Assembly: GCA_030710605.1 (NCBI GenBank) | Contig: CP092864.1 | Location: 136,773,255 to 136,837,254, forward strand | Source: Cordylochernes scorpioides | Taxonomy: Eukaryota; Arthropoda; Arachnida; Pseudoscorpiones; Chernetidae | Length of the DNA: 64,000 bases | Direction of reading: 5' to 3' | Shown: in pieces, positions 30,370-44,012 of the stretch | How the letters are laid out: each line of letters starts with the position of its first letter | Position numbering within the stretch: the stretch's first letter is position 1 | Translations under genes and position numbers: made by a program | Notes under the pieces: generated by a model | Seen by the model: only the letters and a program-made list of their open reading frames with translations | Told to the model about the DNA's origin: nothing | Databases searched by the model: none

Positions 30370-30895
30370 GCGATGGTCATTTCCAATATTTCCAGGAAGT
30401 AGTAAACGGTTTCTGGACCTTATCATCTTGTTTTTTCCCATAGAAAAACCTTCTATACCTTCAAGAAAGTTGAAGATGATTACCGCAGTGTGTCAGTATG
30501 AAAAAGAACTTTTTCCTGTAGTGTCAACAGGAATCCTCTTCGTAATTAACTCTCTGAAAAAAGAATATGAAATATGAAATAAACAAGAATATATGGTAGG
30601 CATACTCACGTAGTTGAAAGATCTTCTGAGAATACCAAGGAAAGGTTGGAGAAGGATGTTCTACAGGAGCAATATTTCTTGACTGCGTGAATCTTGGGAA
30701 AGATAGGTAAAACTTGATCGTCTGCTTCAGGAAGACCGGCTCCATTTTCATGGATAGAAAGTAGTCTAAAGTTTTGGATGATAGTATTAAAGATATAACG
30801 GCAATTTAGGAACTCCATCTATGCTTCCTTCCTGCGGTAAATCTGTATAAGACCGGAGGTCTTAATAAAGCTTCCTGTGTGTATAACGGCAATTA
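30370..30895. other. B counterpart of 3920-4440
   Basis: Ends with CTTAATAAAGCTTCCTGTGTG, with GACCGGAG retained before it, giving a fuller LINE-like 3' end than in A. Confidence 0.4.
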
Positions 30896-31480
30896 AAAAC
30901 TACAAACATTTCTCACAATAAGTTTCTTTCTATTTTAAAATGTTAGCTTTCAAGAGACAATGTTCTTCAACGGGCTTAATTAAAAATCATCGACATTCTT
31001 ACAAGGGTAAACACTTCTTCTAATATATATTTGTTATGAAAACATATTTTGCGGAAGAGCTTTGCTCGATGCAATACCTTGAAATTATATGTATTTACCG
31101 CTTCAGACCTATAAGCTTATGTCCATAGTTCACTAAACACCCCTAAGCTGCCTTCCATAGAAAATACAGGGTAAATTCCAAACCAATCCAATACAATAGT
31201 AGAGCGGTCTAGAGATTAATTTGGCGAAACCGCTGAGAGGGTTCACTACTGATGAGCCAAGCCCTCTCATTCAATAACCCATATCATTGAAGTAAGGTCC
31301 GTGGAGATAATATTTGATGATATTTAAAAGAAACGCATTGCCAGTAAATTTATTTGTGTAAAATATTAACTTCTTGTAAGAAATAGTCGATATTTTTAAT
31401 TAAGCCTGTTGAAGAGTGATTATCTCTTCAAAGCTAGCATTTAAAAATAGAAAGAAACTTATTGTGAGAAATATTTGCAG
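30896..31480. repeat. Hairpin repeat split by a hammerhead-type repeat
   Basis: Left arm 30896-31017 and right arm from ~31376, separated by 31020-31375. The loop reads AAGGGTAAACACTTCTT, the reverse complement of the loop in copy A (AAGAAGTGTTTACCCTT). Confidence 0.8.
31203..31260 (+). ncRNA. Hammerhead-like core, inserted copy
   Basis: AGCGGT (31203-31208), C 31209, TAG (31210-31212), TTGGC (31221-31225), GAA, ACCGCT (31229-31234), CTA (31246-31248), CTGATGA (31249-31255), GCCAA (31256-31260). The second base pair of helix I is A-T here against G-C in the 2846 and 29281 copies: a compensatory change. GAGAGGG (31235-31241) can also pair with CCCTCTC just after the core. Confidence 0.4.
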
Positions 31481-31884
31481 TTTTTAAAACGCTTTTCACA
31501 ATTTTATCTTGTAACACATGATCAGATGCATGCAATGTTCAAAGAAAACTGTTCCAAATGTCGGATGACATGAAAATAATAAGAATGCCGCTTGTACTCA
31601 GCCATCAATAAGGGTTCGATAACCACTCAGGTTTGGGAACAGACCAGATGGTAGCGGCAAGGCCATGCAGGCACTTCGAATACCATCTCTGATGTACTCA
31701 TTAAATCCATCGTCATCTTTTCTAAAAGGTACCATTCCACTTATGGGATTTCTTGCGTTTTAGGGCGTCACTAGAATGTAAATTTATTCTGGAGAATGTT
31801 CATCATGATTTGTTATTCTTCAGAATAATGATATCTTTATATATATATAGCTTCTACGAATTTTACGATGTGGCGAAGATTTCA

Positions 31885-32035
31885 TATACAGGGGAAGAGA
31901 TCGAGGAGAAGGAGACGACAGGAATACACAGACGATCTAAAACAATGGACTGGACCTACGAGGAGATGAAGAGGATGGTGGAGAACCGGAAAGTATAGAG
32001 AGACCGTGTGGCCCACCCTCAGTAAAGGAAGGCAT
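31885..32035 (+). pseudogene. LINE C-terminal tail relic (B counterpart of 5070-5205)
   Basis: Frame with TGIHRRSKTMDWTYEEMKRM; the same frameshifted pattern as in A. Confidence 0.45.
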
Positions 32036-32548
32036 TAAGGAAGGAAGTAAGGCCAACTGAAGATGGTTAGAATCTCTGAGATTCTCATTCTGGCGGTAGA
32101 CGTTTGTCATTCCAGAGCGACCGATGTGAAGCGACCGTTCCGGCCGTTATCGATTGTCAGATTTCACTGGCGCGACTTCGGCCCTGACCTTAAAGAACCG
32201 ACTCATTTGGATGCTGAAAATCGTCATCGTAAGGGACATCAAGGAGATTTCTTTTATTATCTCTTTTTTGAGACTTTGAAATTTCAATTCCTTGCTTAGC
32301 CAGTGACAGAAAGTTTATCCATTTATTGTCATCACTGAAATTTTTTCAGTGAGGTTGCATGACATTGCTCCCACAAACACTATAAAATAACACTATAGCA
32401 TCATCCTGGCATTCACATATGGGAAAACTCCCTTTGGTAAGTGCACGGCATCAAATATGTCTTCAGCGTCGACAAGGATGAAATCAGTTCAATAACTCTT
32501 CGACTGAGCTAAATAGTGAAGATTACTCGGATATAATCATAATTCTTC

Positions 32549-32746
32549 ATTAGCAGCAACACATAAAATTCCGAGGATAAGTTTCTTTTATTTCATGATC
32601 AGTAGTATTCATATTTAAAACTTCTTTTATAAATCATAAGGTGGAATCCTCTGGTGTATAATTAGCAGCAACACATAAAATTCCGAAACTTATCCTCGGA
32701 ATTTTATGTGTTGCTGCTAATTATACACCAGAGGATTCCACCTTAT
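32549..32746. repeat. Fold-back insertion private to copy B
   Basis: About 195 bp inserted at a site uninterrupted in A (~5720), with TAATTCTTCAT repeated on both sides. Arms 32636-32686 and 32696-32746 are inverted with a 9-bp spacer, and the first 35 bp of the insert are copied again in inverted form near the centre. Confidence 0.85.
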
Positions 32747-34206
32747 AATTCTTCATGCTCATGCATTTTTAACGGATATAGCATCCCATAATGGTCTGAA
32801 ACTGCCGATTACCAGAGGTATGATCAATTTAGTATTCGCCAAAAAGTATCCTGTTGTCCCTGAACATCGATAACGGTTATCTTTTCAGACCACAGACCTC
32901 TTTGCCAGATTCCGAATTCCTTGACTGATGATGACCGCAATCCCCCACAGAGAGATTCTTCTACGATTCTTTTAGCGTTTATCGCTCGTACGAAGGTGAC
33001 ATCAGAATAGTTTTGCTCAAGAAACATACGATCTTATTGATAATACGAACATTAATTATTTTTCAATTGGCAGAAAGTGGTTGGAGTAAAATGACCAAGG
33101 TGATATCCTTTAGAAAACTTGAAGTCTACGCTTCTTCAGCGATCAAATTAAGAATTTCCGAAATTTTTTTCTTCTAATGATATCTTCTGTTTTGATAGCT
33201 ACATTTTCTCAAAGAGGATTCTCGTGATAGTTTCTTATCTTGGGTATTAAGTGCAAACAAAAATATATCTTGGCTTCCAACTTGGGATATGAGGAGCTGA
33301 TCCTTCTTCGGATGTAACAAAGGTTAGCATGATGTATAAGTGCCTCAACATCCTGAGATATGTTGAAGGATTCGTAACTTTAAAGAAATATTTCTTCTTT
33401 TTGGTATAAGAAAGTGTTGAGAATGACATATTTTCGTCTTTCAACGCCACATTGAAAGAATTTTTTCGATTTTCCCGAATAGCTATCAAGGTCTTTCTTA
33501 AAGTTTAAAAAGTAGTTTTGAGTTCCATTCTTTCCATTGTTGCTAGCTTACTTTATTCATATATCGGTATTTGGCAGCCGACTATTTCAATCCAACTTTT
33601 TTTTTCTGAGAATATGATATGATTTAAAATTTATCGTTTTATTTATCGCTATTTTTTAATAATTTCAATTTCTGTCAAGATTTATCTACATCTTCTGTAT
33701 TTTGTCTTTTTAATACCTTGTAGCGTAAATTTGCAGATTTGCAGAAAATGAATATATAATTTTAAAAAATTAATGTACACAAATTATTAACCTTAATAAC
33801 TAAATATTCAAAAATATAGTTTTTGTGTATGAATGAGTCAAAAACTGAAAAAACTCTGCCTATTTAAATTATAAATTACACTTTCTGTTGTGGAGATATG
33901 GATTAGTAACTGTCGAGGGACATCAGGGTGTGGTCGTACGTGCTGTTTTGTTGAGGCCTATCGACATAGTCTGCTTGGAAACTCTTTGGTCTTTGTGCCA
34001 GGACATCCTTAAAGGCTGCAATTCTGCGATGTGGAAGGGGCAAAAGGAAACCATCGCATTACTCTTCTCAAGATCGCAGTAGGATGGCATACTAGAGAAC
34101 ATCTATACCTTGGAAACGTAGGGACCTTATTCTTAGAATTGCCCCATGCTGGAAATCGGTTTGGACATATTGTCCGACAGTCGGAGTGGATAAAGTTAGT
34201 GGTAGA

Positions 34207-34310
34207 TTTAATGAGCGATTCGCGGCTTCGCCTTGCTAGGGCCTTTACTTAGACATGTATGGCTTTATCTTCGAGACAAGCATATGACTACTGGTAGGTT
34301 CAACCAGGTA
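34207..34310 (-). rRNA. 18S rRNA 5'-end fragment (B copy, better preserved)
   Basis: The minus strand starts TACCTGGTTGA at 34310 and keeps CCAGTAGTCATATGCTTGTC exactly. GC-rich ETS-like sequence follows at 34311-34530. Confidence 0.87.
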
Positions 34311-34530
34311 ACCTTCGCTAGTCATCGCTGTCCTCGGGCCGCCTCGACGGAACCACGTTTAGGGACACAGCGTCCACCTCTCCGTAGCGGCCTCCGCACC
34401 CTTCACCCCCCTCCGCTAGAAAGGCCGTCCCTCCACCCTGGTCCAGATACTTTCCACGCATCCATCCAGACGCTAGTTCGCACAACCCAGGCGGTACGCC
34501 ACCTCTTTTACCAGGTTAATAATCGCTCGG

Positions 34531-37500
34531 TAAGTCAACGAGGAACGCCATTGGTAATGCCAAAGTTATTGGTAGAGGGATTTATCATAGAAAAAATTGG
34601 GAGACTAAGCCGAGAATGAAATCCGTGGTCATTTCGGGAAAAGCTCCAAAGATATGATCATAAGGCAAGCCATAGAATGGAAGCTCTGAAAAGGTAGGAA
34701 TACTGCCAGCCACCAACCTATAGGTTGAAGAGATATAGTAAGAATTGATTCCTCTGCCTTCTAACATACTTAAGTATCAGAACTTACGGTTTGAAACGAC
34801 TTTCTCACTTCTCATCTCATTAGAGTCTTCTTCAGTTTCTATACTCTTGAGTAGGTCCTTGTAGAAGCCATGCTTCTCTATCTAGAAATCTTCATATTTT
34901 TCGTCATAGCTCCCCATTCAGTTCATCAGTCCAATTCTTTTTACTTCTACACTTATCACTCAATTTTACCCTCCAAAACCTTCGTCATCATTTACTATTA
35001 ATACCTACGGCTCATATAATTCTTATATCTCTTTGTTAAGATCTTCAACAGGCTTTGTACCTCTCTCAACATTCTTGAGACTTCTTCATACCATGATCCT
35101 GCCAAACCATCTTGTATTCCTTCCCTTCTCTTTGTTGGAAAAAAAGAAGAATAATAAATCAATGATCTTAAAATACTTTTAGACTGACTGCACTGTAATA
35201 TAAAACCGAGAACAAAGGAGTGTTTTGTTTACAAAATTAGTAATTGTAATGTAAATTGTTAAATGTTCTTTTCTCTCTCTCTCTCTCTTTGAAAATAATA
35301 AATTTGAAATACTTCTTTCTTAAAAGATAAAATCGCCTAATTCTTTAAAACCATTTCGGCTGTAAGTAAACTTGTTTTTTGTTGTTTTTCATCATCCGAA
35401 CCATAAAAAATTCCCAACACTCCTCTCCAGATCTACATTTCTGATTCATCTAATCTTTCTTACTCTCCTTTTCTATTGACTATTTCTCCAGATCATATAA
35501 CATTAAACTCTTCATCTGAACCTTCTCAAGTTCATCTTTAACTTTTGTCTAAGCCCACTTTTTCAAAAGATCCTTTTTCTTATTAAAAGCTTCTTTTCTC
35601 ACTGATTAGAATTGAATTTGGAAAGATTTCTTAGAAAATAAGGCTGCGTTTCTTTAAAAGACGACTTACTCAAAATTTAAAGAGAAGCCTGCCGAAGTCT
35701 ATGATAAGGAAAAAATGTAGTTTTGTTATAGTCAAAGACCTAATCAATATCTAATTATTTTCAGTACTTATATTTAAAATTAGCTTAACAGTCTCTTATA
35801 TATACACCAAAAGTCTTTATATTTCCCTTAGAACAACTCTTTAAAGGTTACCTCCTCTCCTCAAATATATTGACCTTAAATTGAACAAAATAAAAAGTGC
35901 TAAATCTAAGATAAAATTTAGATAATATATATTTAATTTTAAAAATTGAATCTCATTACTAAAAAGTTCTAATCACTTTTTACATATCGATGAAGTATTT
36001 TTAAATTATAATTTATAAATTAAATCATTGAGAGAGAAAAACACATTCATTATTGCTTAAAAATGTAAAATTTATGTATAAAAACTTTTGAAAGGAATAA
36101 ATATTTTATAGTATATGTGGATATTTAAAAATTTATATAGCTGAAAGTTATGAGTACACTAAAGATATACATAACAACACACTTCCCAAGTTATACATAA
36201 AATCTAAATAAACTACACTTACCTTCAGAAAGTGTTTGTGCAGACGACGAGATAAAGAATGTTATGTTTGCGCGGGAAAAACACTAATATCTTCTGACAA
36301 AAAATCGATCAGGAGGCGGAGATTTTTACTTGACATTAATGTATTCTTATAAATGTTTTCAAGATTTTTTTTCTGCCAAATTTTATATTTGTTTTACGGA
36401 GATACCAAACACCCCTTGTTATGTACATTCTAGCAAGAAAAATAGGAATATTTATTCTCAATGAATTATGTATTTTTTAAATGGAAGTAATAATTCGCTC
36501 GCAGCGTTAAGTAAGAAATGTTTTTTATTAGGAATTTTTATTTTTATTTTTGTTTTTAGTAATTATATATATATTATAAAGATAATAAAATATTAGATAA
36601 TAAAACATTATAGAGATAATAAAAAGATTTACTGGCCGAAGTATCTTTAATTTTAAGAATTATAAAATTTATATTATAAATTTTATTTTTAAAATATATA
36701 GATATTCCTATTTTTTACAAAAAAAAAAGATATTGTTTCTAATATTTTCATTATTTCTAAGATTTTCACAATACGATAAAATAATCCTTTGAATACATAT
36801 TAAAATAAAAACATTAGGCTTCCAGGTAAAGCATTTTATTTGATCATAACTCTTTTTCTATTGGCGATTTAATGTAAAATATCTTTCCTGTAGAAAGGCT
36901 TTCTTTCCTGAAAGCTAGAGAGATTTGTAAATAAAATATATATATTTTTTAAATAAACTTTTCCTTGGAGACCTAATGTTTTTATTTTAATATATTATTT
37001 TCATTACTTTTTGGTGTGGATTACCCTATATTTTCTATAGATTGATATCTTCTATATAGGTTACTAGATAATAAGACTAATAGTTTTGTTTAAATAGTTA
37101 TGTATCTTTTATGAAACGGTTATATTGTAATTGGCAAAGGACTTCAAGGTTAACTATATTTCTATGAGATAGTAACGATCAAATTGTTCTAACAATCGTC
37201 ACGAAAAGTTACCCAAAAAATAAAAATTGATAAATCCTGAATAATATTTTAAACATATAGTTCATATAATTTAACTTTTCTTTCATATCTTTAACAGCTC
37301 GTAGAATAATGATTATTTTCGAAAGTTTACATATTTGTCAAAATAAAAATCATTATTACTTTTTATTGGAAGGTTTTATAAAGCCATTAACACAATTTAA
37401 TACACAGTCTTACTTAACAGAATGGACAAGCTTAGTAATAACTAGCTGGATACAAACCATCAACCATATCTAAAAAGAAATTGGATTCACTACAGTATAA

Positions 37501-38335
37501 AATTCTTAAAAATTGTATACATACTTATAATACAACATCTTCGAATTTTACACATGTTCTCGCAAGAATACCTAAAATTACGGATTTCATTTTGTCAAAC
37601 ATACTTAAAGTTGAAATACAAGGTTGTCCCAAAAATTCGTGAACACTTGCAAAACATTGAAATAGCAATATTATTCGCCGTTATGTATAATGCCTTTGTA
37701 TTATGTATAAAGTAATTGTATTATGTATTATTATGTATTCGTCGTAATAATATTATTCGCAATGTAATAAGCAAAACAAAATTTTAAGAAAAACACGAAC
37801 TTTTGTGGGACAACCTTATATATTATAATAGAAATTATCCAGCAAAAAAAAAAGATAATATCTAATCTCGGTTCAGCCCGAGAATTTTACCCTAAAACAG
37901 TAATCACCTAAGAGCCTATATCTCTTTTTCGCCATGTAATTTTAAAAATTTCTAAATGCTTTTTTAAAAAATGTTTTTGCAGTGTTATAAATTATTCTTA
38001 ATATACGGGTACAATCCGGAAGCAATTATGTAAATTAGTACTTTGTATTTCTAATCGTTTATTAACATATTCGAATAATTGCTCGTATAAAATTGATTTT
38101 ATATACCAAATAAAGCCAGACGAGGCTCTGCCTAACCCTAAATAACGAAAAGGTAATTAACAAATAATGTCGATAACATAGGGAAATCTAAATGGTGCTG
38201 TAAAAAAGGAGAAAAGAAATCACGCATAGAGTAAGAGATCCGGTTTTGAGCTTGTAATTTCTAAATTTAGTTTCAAATCAATATAATATATCCCTACTAT
38301 ATGGGAATATTTCACCTTGAAATAATGTTTAATTC
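34531..38335. other. B counterpart of 7611-11640
   Basis: Lacks the LINE fragment at 8830-9069. The possible exon at 7871-7982 is frameshifted here. The exon-like segment with a GTAAGTG donor is at about 36222-36330. Nothing else recognised. Confidence 0.5.
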
Positions 38336-38341
38336 GATCCT

Positions 38342-38890
38342 AAAATAAACGCCTGGCAACATCGCCTTCTATAAATATTTATGCTAATATTCGCTGTTTT
38401 GATTTGCTTTGTTATTTATTTCAAAACATAAAACGCGATATCCTCGCTAGTGATAATTACGTCAATTTACAATTGTTAAACAGAAACAGTTATAAACTCA
38501 TTATGCAAGAAAAAAAGACAAAAGAAGATAGATTAGGAACCTGATCCTCTCAGGTTAGACAGATAGTCATAAATATTTTACAAAAGTGATTAAATCTATG
38601 ACAATTTTATCTGGTATTTAAAATAAACGCCTGGCAACATTGACTTCTATGAATATTTCTTCTATGTTCGCTGTTTTGATTTGCTTTATTACTTTATTTC
38701 AACACATTTCTAGGGATAATTACGTCGATTTTCAATTGTGTCAAACAGAAACAGTTATATAGATTATTATGCAAGAAAAAAAAAAGAAACGATAAAATAG
38801 ATTAAAAAACCTGATCTTTTCAGGTTAGATAAATAGTCATAAATATATTTATAAAAGTGATCAAATCTCTGACAATTTTCCTAGTATTGA
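38342..38890. repeat. Tandem duplication (B counterpart of 11653-12195)
   Basis: Units start at 38342 and 38620 (278 bp apart). Confidence 0.85.
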
Positions 38891-39247
38891 AAAATTCATA
38901 TCGATTGTTTATAGCTTGTTATATTATGAATGATTGTTTTTTATATTGTAATCACAAAGTTTATGCAGTATTGTTTTTAAAATATAATTTTGAAATTTTC
39001 ATATGACAAAAATGATATGTACGAATAATAATTTGTTTATTGTAAAATATCGAATTTATTTTTAAAAAGAAATTATTCCTATATTGTTTTATCTAGGAAT
39101 ATGATTGCCTTAGCGCGCCATCTGTTAAAAAAAAATTGAACTATTCATGACCCGTATGATTCTTGTTGTTATCTGTTTATTATACACAATGTTTCAACGA
39201 ATAACATTTTAAAAACTATAAATATTTTCTCACAATGAGTTTCCTTT

Positions 39248-39462
39248 TATAAAGGTGGCGTGTTCGTAGCCAACCAATAGGAGAGCGCCATTCCAAAAAA
39301 AAAAAAGGCGAGTGGGGGGGGGGGGGCAAAGGTGGCGTGACCGTAGCCAACCAATAGGAGGGCGCCATTCCAAATAAAAAATCAAACGGTGACAGAGATG
39401 AAAACTGATGACTGATTGTTGATTAGGAGATGACGCATGAAGCTCGTAACTGTATATAGAAT
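39248..39462 (-). mobile_element. Partial Helitron family alpha lacking its 3' terminus
   Basis: Ends GACGCATGAAGCTCGTAACT then GTATATAGAA (the 5' end reversed). It has two copies of the GTAGCCAACCAATAGGAG segment around a G run, and no CTAG hairpin. It sits where copy A has 12560-13878. Confidence 0.8.
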
Positions 39463-39595
39463 TTGTTGATTTTTAAATATTCCAGAATTGGCTAAACCCA
39501 ATATATTATATATGTAGATATGTACCTCTATATAAAGAAGTACTTCTCTCTTTAATTAGACATCAGAACGGTACATTATGTTTATCACAATAATA

Positions 39596-39904
39596 TGCTC
39601 AAAACTGGGCAACTCTGTGCTTCACTTCCATCAATAATTGACAATATGACCCAGAATAAGTATATTGCTACGGCGTTTTATGGTTTCCACAAGTCCATAT
39701 CTCAGAAGAAGGCCAAGTGACACTCACTCCTCACTTTCTTACTGCTACTCTTTTTGTGTTGTTTTTCTTGCTTCCCTCTTTCTTGTTTTTTTTTTTCTGT
39801 TTATATTGTTGTTTCCTTTGTCTCACTGCTTTGTTCTTATGCATACTTCTGGTGAATCCTGTATAGGGTCAGTAACCCTAAATAAAGGTTTTTTGTTGTT
39901 GTTG
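39596..39904 (+). mobile_element. LINE 3' UTR with (TTG)n tail (B counterpart of 14436-14753)
   Basis: Same insertion with a shorter pyrimidine tract and TTG tail. The hammerhead-remnant element follows at 39945-40440 (CTGATGA at 40331-40337, followed by a GGGT/GCCC hairpin). Confidence 0.8.
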
Positions 39905-40458
39905 TTTATTACAAGAATAAAAAATGTTACTAGTAGTGATAAAAAATAAGCCAAAACACCTGTGTTGGTAAATTCAGACGAAAAGACAACCTGTATACCA
40001 TGTGTTTAATTTAGTTAGAATATTTATGTTTATATAAAGGTTTAATATAATTTTTCTATGATTGTGTAAATATTCATTGAATTTATCATCATCACCTTTT
40101 TAGTTTACAAAAATGTTATATGAAAAATAAAGTAATGTAATTGAACGAAATGGTTGCCCTCAGGTTTACTGATCCAATGTTTTAATAATCTGAGGTTTAT
40201 GTTGTAAGAAAATTATACATGAGAAGAATTATACACCGTGGTTCCAGGCTATGTCCATCATCAGTACAGAGGTGGCTTCGATTTCATAATCCCTCTCGTG
40301 GCATGTTAATAAATCAAAGCCGTTACTTTACTGATGAGGGTCATAGCCCAACACCATGGTATACTGGTTTCGTCTACATTTTTGTCTAAATTTGCCAACA
40401 CAGGTATAGCGGCTCATTCATTATCATCGCTAATAACATTTTTTTAAATAGAGTGATA

Positions 40459-40876
40459 TACCCCGAAACTACTCCTCCAAATGCTTCGAAACATCAAGCA
40501 TGGATCTACCTCCACAACAATATTGACCGGACATGGTTACATTCAGGCAGACCTTGCAACGGTATCGAAAGAAGACCCAACTTGCCCCCACTGCCAAGAT
40601 GAAGACCAAACCGTAGACCACCTCCTCTTCACTTTGCCAACCTTCCAATACCAAAGATTCCAGACAGCCACTCTCCTAGGTATCACCAACATATGTCCAG
40701 CATCCCTAGAAAATCTCCCAAGAAAGAAATCTGCCTGGCAACACCTCATTAATTGGACTTCCACTGGCATTGTATATAAATCCAAGAAGACTTAGGTCAG
40801 AAGGACATCCCGGGTAGTTGGCGACTTCTGTACGCTCCAGGAGAACCTGGGTAACTTAAATAAATATAAAAATGTA
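40459..40876 (+). pseudogene. LINE family X fragment (B counterpart of 15308-15726)
   Basis: An open frame of 104 codons from 40481 with CPHCQDEDQTVDHLLFTLPT; the last Cys of the knuckle is replaced by Leu. GAGTGATA flanks as in A. Confidence 0.8.
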
Positions 40877-40967
40877 GAGTGATAAACATAAGGAAATCCT
40901 TCTGATACCTAATTAAAGAAAGAAGGGCCTCTATAAATACATGAATACCATTCTCACGAAACTTTAT

Positions 40968-41640
40968 ACACCTATCCCACGATATACACGGTAGATACGT
41001 TCCTGAGAAAAACGTGTAAATCGGGGGATAGGTGTACTTTATACTAGGGGGCAACGCCCCCGGTTTACCTGAAGGGGCTGTGACGACACATTATGAGTAT
41101 AGATAATGGCTTAAAACTTGCAATGGGTATATATTCTGATTTCTTAGAAGCAGTATTTCAAGTAAGGTTAAATGAAAAACTTTCCAAGCAAAGTATATAC
41201 ATTTGGTCTGATAGAACACTAAAAAATTCCGAGCATCCAGAGTAGATCCCAAGGAATATTTCCACAGAGGATAAATTCTGATGATAAGCAAAAAAGTAAT
41301 TAACAATTGAATTAGAAACACGAAATATCTACCATTAGAAATTAATTAAATACATCTATCCCCCGATTTACACGGTAGATACGTTCCTGAGAAAAACGTG
41401 TAAATCGGGGGATAGGTGTATACATAAATAAAAATAAAATGCTTTGACAGGTTAAAATATGTAGTCAGCACATAAGCTCGGGATTCCTCGTGAGATGTGT
41501 ACACAGCGCATGTGTTCAATCACAGTAGCATTTAGTATAGTGTGATAAAAACAAAAAAAAACTTATTTGGAAAACCGTGTAAAAGCGAAAACGTGTAAAA
41601 AAAAGTACCGTGTAAATCGGGGGATAGATGTACTATATAA
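40968..41640. mobile_element. Tigger-like MITE with duplicated left end around a Helitron
   Basis: The ~68-bp hairpin end occurs at about 40968-41034 and again from about 41352, followed by the rest of the MITE to ~41630. Between them is a Helitron. Confidence 0.75.
41044..41347 (-). mobile_element. Helitron-like element, family delta
   Basis: The plus strand starts CTAGGGGGCAACGCCCCC (reverse of a GGGGGCGTTGCCCCC hairpin ending CTAG), preceded by A (T on the element strand). The 5' limit is approximate. A hydrophobic 76-codon frame inside is unassigned. Confidence 0.65.
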
Positions 41641-42229
41641 ATGTGTGTAGGCAGAATTGCACTTTAAACTCCTTTTTTAATCACATATATTAAAGTATTT
41701 GTAGTTGTCTTTTCTTGATTTATCAAGTAAATGGGTTGCCCAAATATCAAAAAACAAGTTAAATCAACGTTTAGTTGATTTCTGTTACACTAGATGGCGC
41801 TCTGCCATCTAGAAAGTTCATATTATCGGTCAGGATATGCCTATTTTGTATTCAATATAAACTTAGATATTTTCTATTTAAGACCTTTGTTACTTAGTAA
41901 AATGGACTTCAATCTTACACAGAAATTTATCAAAAAAAGACTAAATTATTTCATGATTTTCCGTGATTAGAATAAACACCCTCATTTTACCCTTTCTGAA
42001 TTATATCTTCATATTTGAATATCAATATCAATTTTAAAATCAATTCAATTGATTTGAGAGTGTCAAAAGCTAATCGAAAATGCTCTGCCATTTTATCTAT
42101 GATTTATTCATCAATTGTCGATTATATTTTACGTTGTTACTTGTATTCCGAAAAAGAATCCTTATATAATATCATTTGAGAGAACAAAATTATTCTAGGG
42201 ACGTGTGACTTGCAAAATATATATATTGG

Positions 42230-42560
42230 AGCCCTTCTACAGGAGTTTTTATTTATTTCTACTTGTATTTAAAGCGCTATTTCCCCCTAGGGACACTTAC
42301 GCTGTCATACATATATACCTTTACATTTGTCTATACATATATATACAATATTTTTAGGCCGTAAGGAGAACAGTCATATGTTATTCAAAAGGAAAAAGAG
42401 AGAAAAAATCGAGAGCAGAGAACAGTGTACAAAAGAAAGAAGTGTCTGGCAATATGTACAATCAACATAATATAAGTTTCTTAAAAGATATTTGTTACTA
42501 TAAATTTCAAAATATACTTACAAAAGGTATTAAATGTAATATATATTTCTTTACTGAAAA
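42230..42560. repeat. B counterpart of 16745-17110
   Basis: Lacks the CAAGCTTTCGGG start and the long TA repeat. Confidence 0.5.
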
Positions 42561-42969
42561 TAAAATTACTTGGATCTGTTACTATTAAATTATTGTCGAT
42601 TCTATAGTCTTGAAAAACAGGACAATCCAGTAAAAGATATATTCAGGTTTTTTACTCATGTCCGCTAAAACAACTCGAGTCTTCCATTGCTTTAATTATT
42701 TTTAAAAAGCTTCTGAAATTTCCATGATTAGAAATAAATTGAGAATTATGAAAGTTGTATTGAGTATGGTTGTCTATATAACGCCGCCTCTCTAGGCTGA
42801 GATGATTTTTTTGGAACTCAAATATGTTGTTACTTCTATTTTACGTTAAAAACTATTTGTTCTTTTGACTCTAGGTAGATTTAAATCCTATTCCTATTTA
42901 TTCTCAAAAATGATCATTTGGTGTGATAAATGATGGATAAATATCATTAAACCTTATTATACATTGAAC

Positions 42970-43230
42970 TATAAGGATACCGACAAAAAATGACTCTTTA
43001 CGCCTAAAATGGAGCTTCTCCCTATGACTAAGGCCAAGCCCCCGTAATGTCTTCTCTTGACTCAAATCTTCAACTTGGGAAAGAGAGGAGCCATATCGGG
43101 TGAGTAGGGAGCCTGACAAACTACAGGAATGTTGTAGTTGATGACAAAGACTGAATCAGTGAGCATAGCTTCTGCTCCATTGTTAGCAATTTCGGTAAGA
43201 ATTTCGCGGACACTCTTCTCATGTCCTATC
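42970..43230 (-). pseudogene. Mariner-type remnant (B counterpart of 17520-17770)
   Basis: Retains the PYSPD region (plus strand ATATCGGGTGAGTAGGGAGC). Confidence 0.55.
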
Positions 43231-43299
43231 TTTGTTTGTTTTTTTAATCATCCCTAGTACACGTGGTACAGTTCATAATAATCAAGGTAGGTAAAAGTT

Positions 43300-43555
43300 G
43301 ACGACTGCTTTTACTGTAATTGCACCACATGTCTACACATGTGAAAAGCAGTCCGAATTTTGCACTTACAAATGTGCCAGAGCCCCCGTTTGGTTACTTG
43401 CACTCGCTGGTGGGGTTGGACTTTTGAAATAATCATGGATCATTGGAGCATTTTTTTTTAATTAGGAAAAAAGTGTCCAATGGGGGATTCGATCCCGGGT
43501 CGTAGCGGTCGAAAACCAACAGTTTAGACCACTGACCCCCTATCTTTGGTTATAA
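43300..43555 (-). repeat. tRNA-derived SINE-like element (B copy)
   Basis: Counterpart of 17840-18085, with a short deletion in the tRNA-like part. The 75-codon unassigned frame follows from 43560. Confidence 0.4.
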
Positions 43556-44012
43556 TTGAATGAACCGATCCAATCTCTCTCTCCGAGAGGTGTTCGCCTC
43601 CCGCGAAGTGCCCCTGGATCTCCAGGCCTGGCTTTTCGAGGCAATGAAACTAGAAAGTGTGAAAAAGGCTACCATCTACAAGTACCATCTTGGTCTTGAG
43701 GTGGGTAATGCCAGCCATCACATCGACATGCCCACTCTAACTCTCGCAGTCCATCAATGGCGGAGTCCTTCCCGCGGTGGTAGCCAACAAAGAAGACCTT
43801 ATATATATTTCATTTATACATATTTATCATTTTTATATTTTGTATTTATTTATCTATATATCATTTGTATTTAGCCCCATATAATATCATATGAACGATA
43901 TAATAAAAGTAGTTTCAATCCCTCTCCCTTTGCTCCTATATTGTTCGCAAGTACTCAGACTGGGACACAGGGGTCCTCAATGACCAAAGTCCGCATTTGC
44001 CTAATGACATTC

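Noticed and set aside
31203..31260. Ordinary type I, II or III hammerhead ribozyme
   Set aside because: The three core strands are in the opposite cyclic order; tandem copies cannot restore it. Only the non-canonical form is reported.
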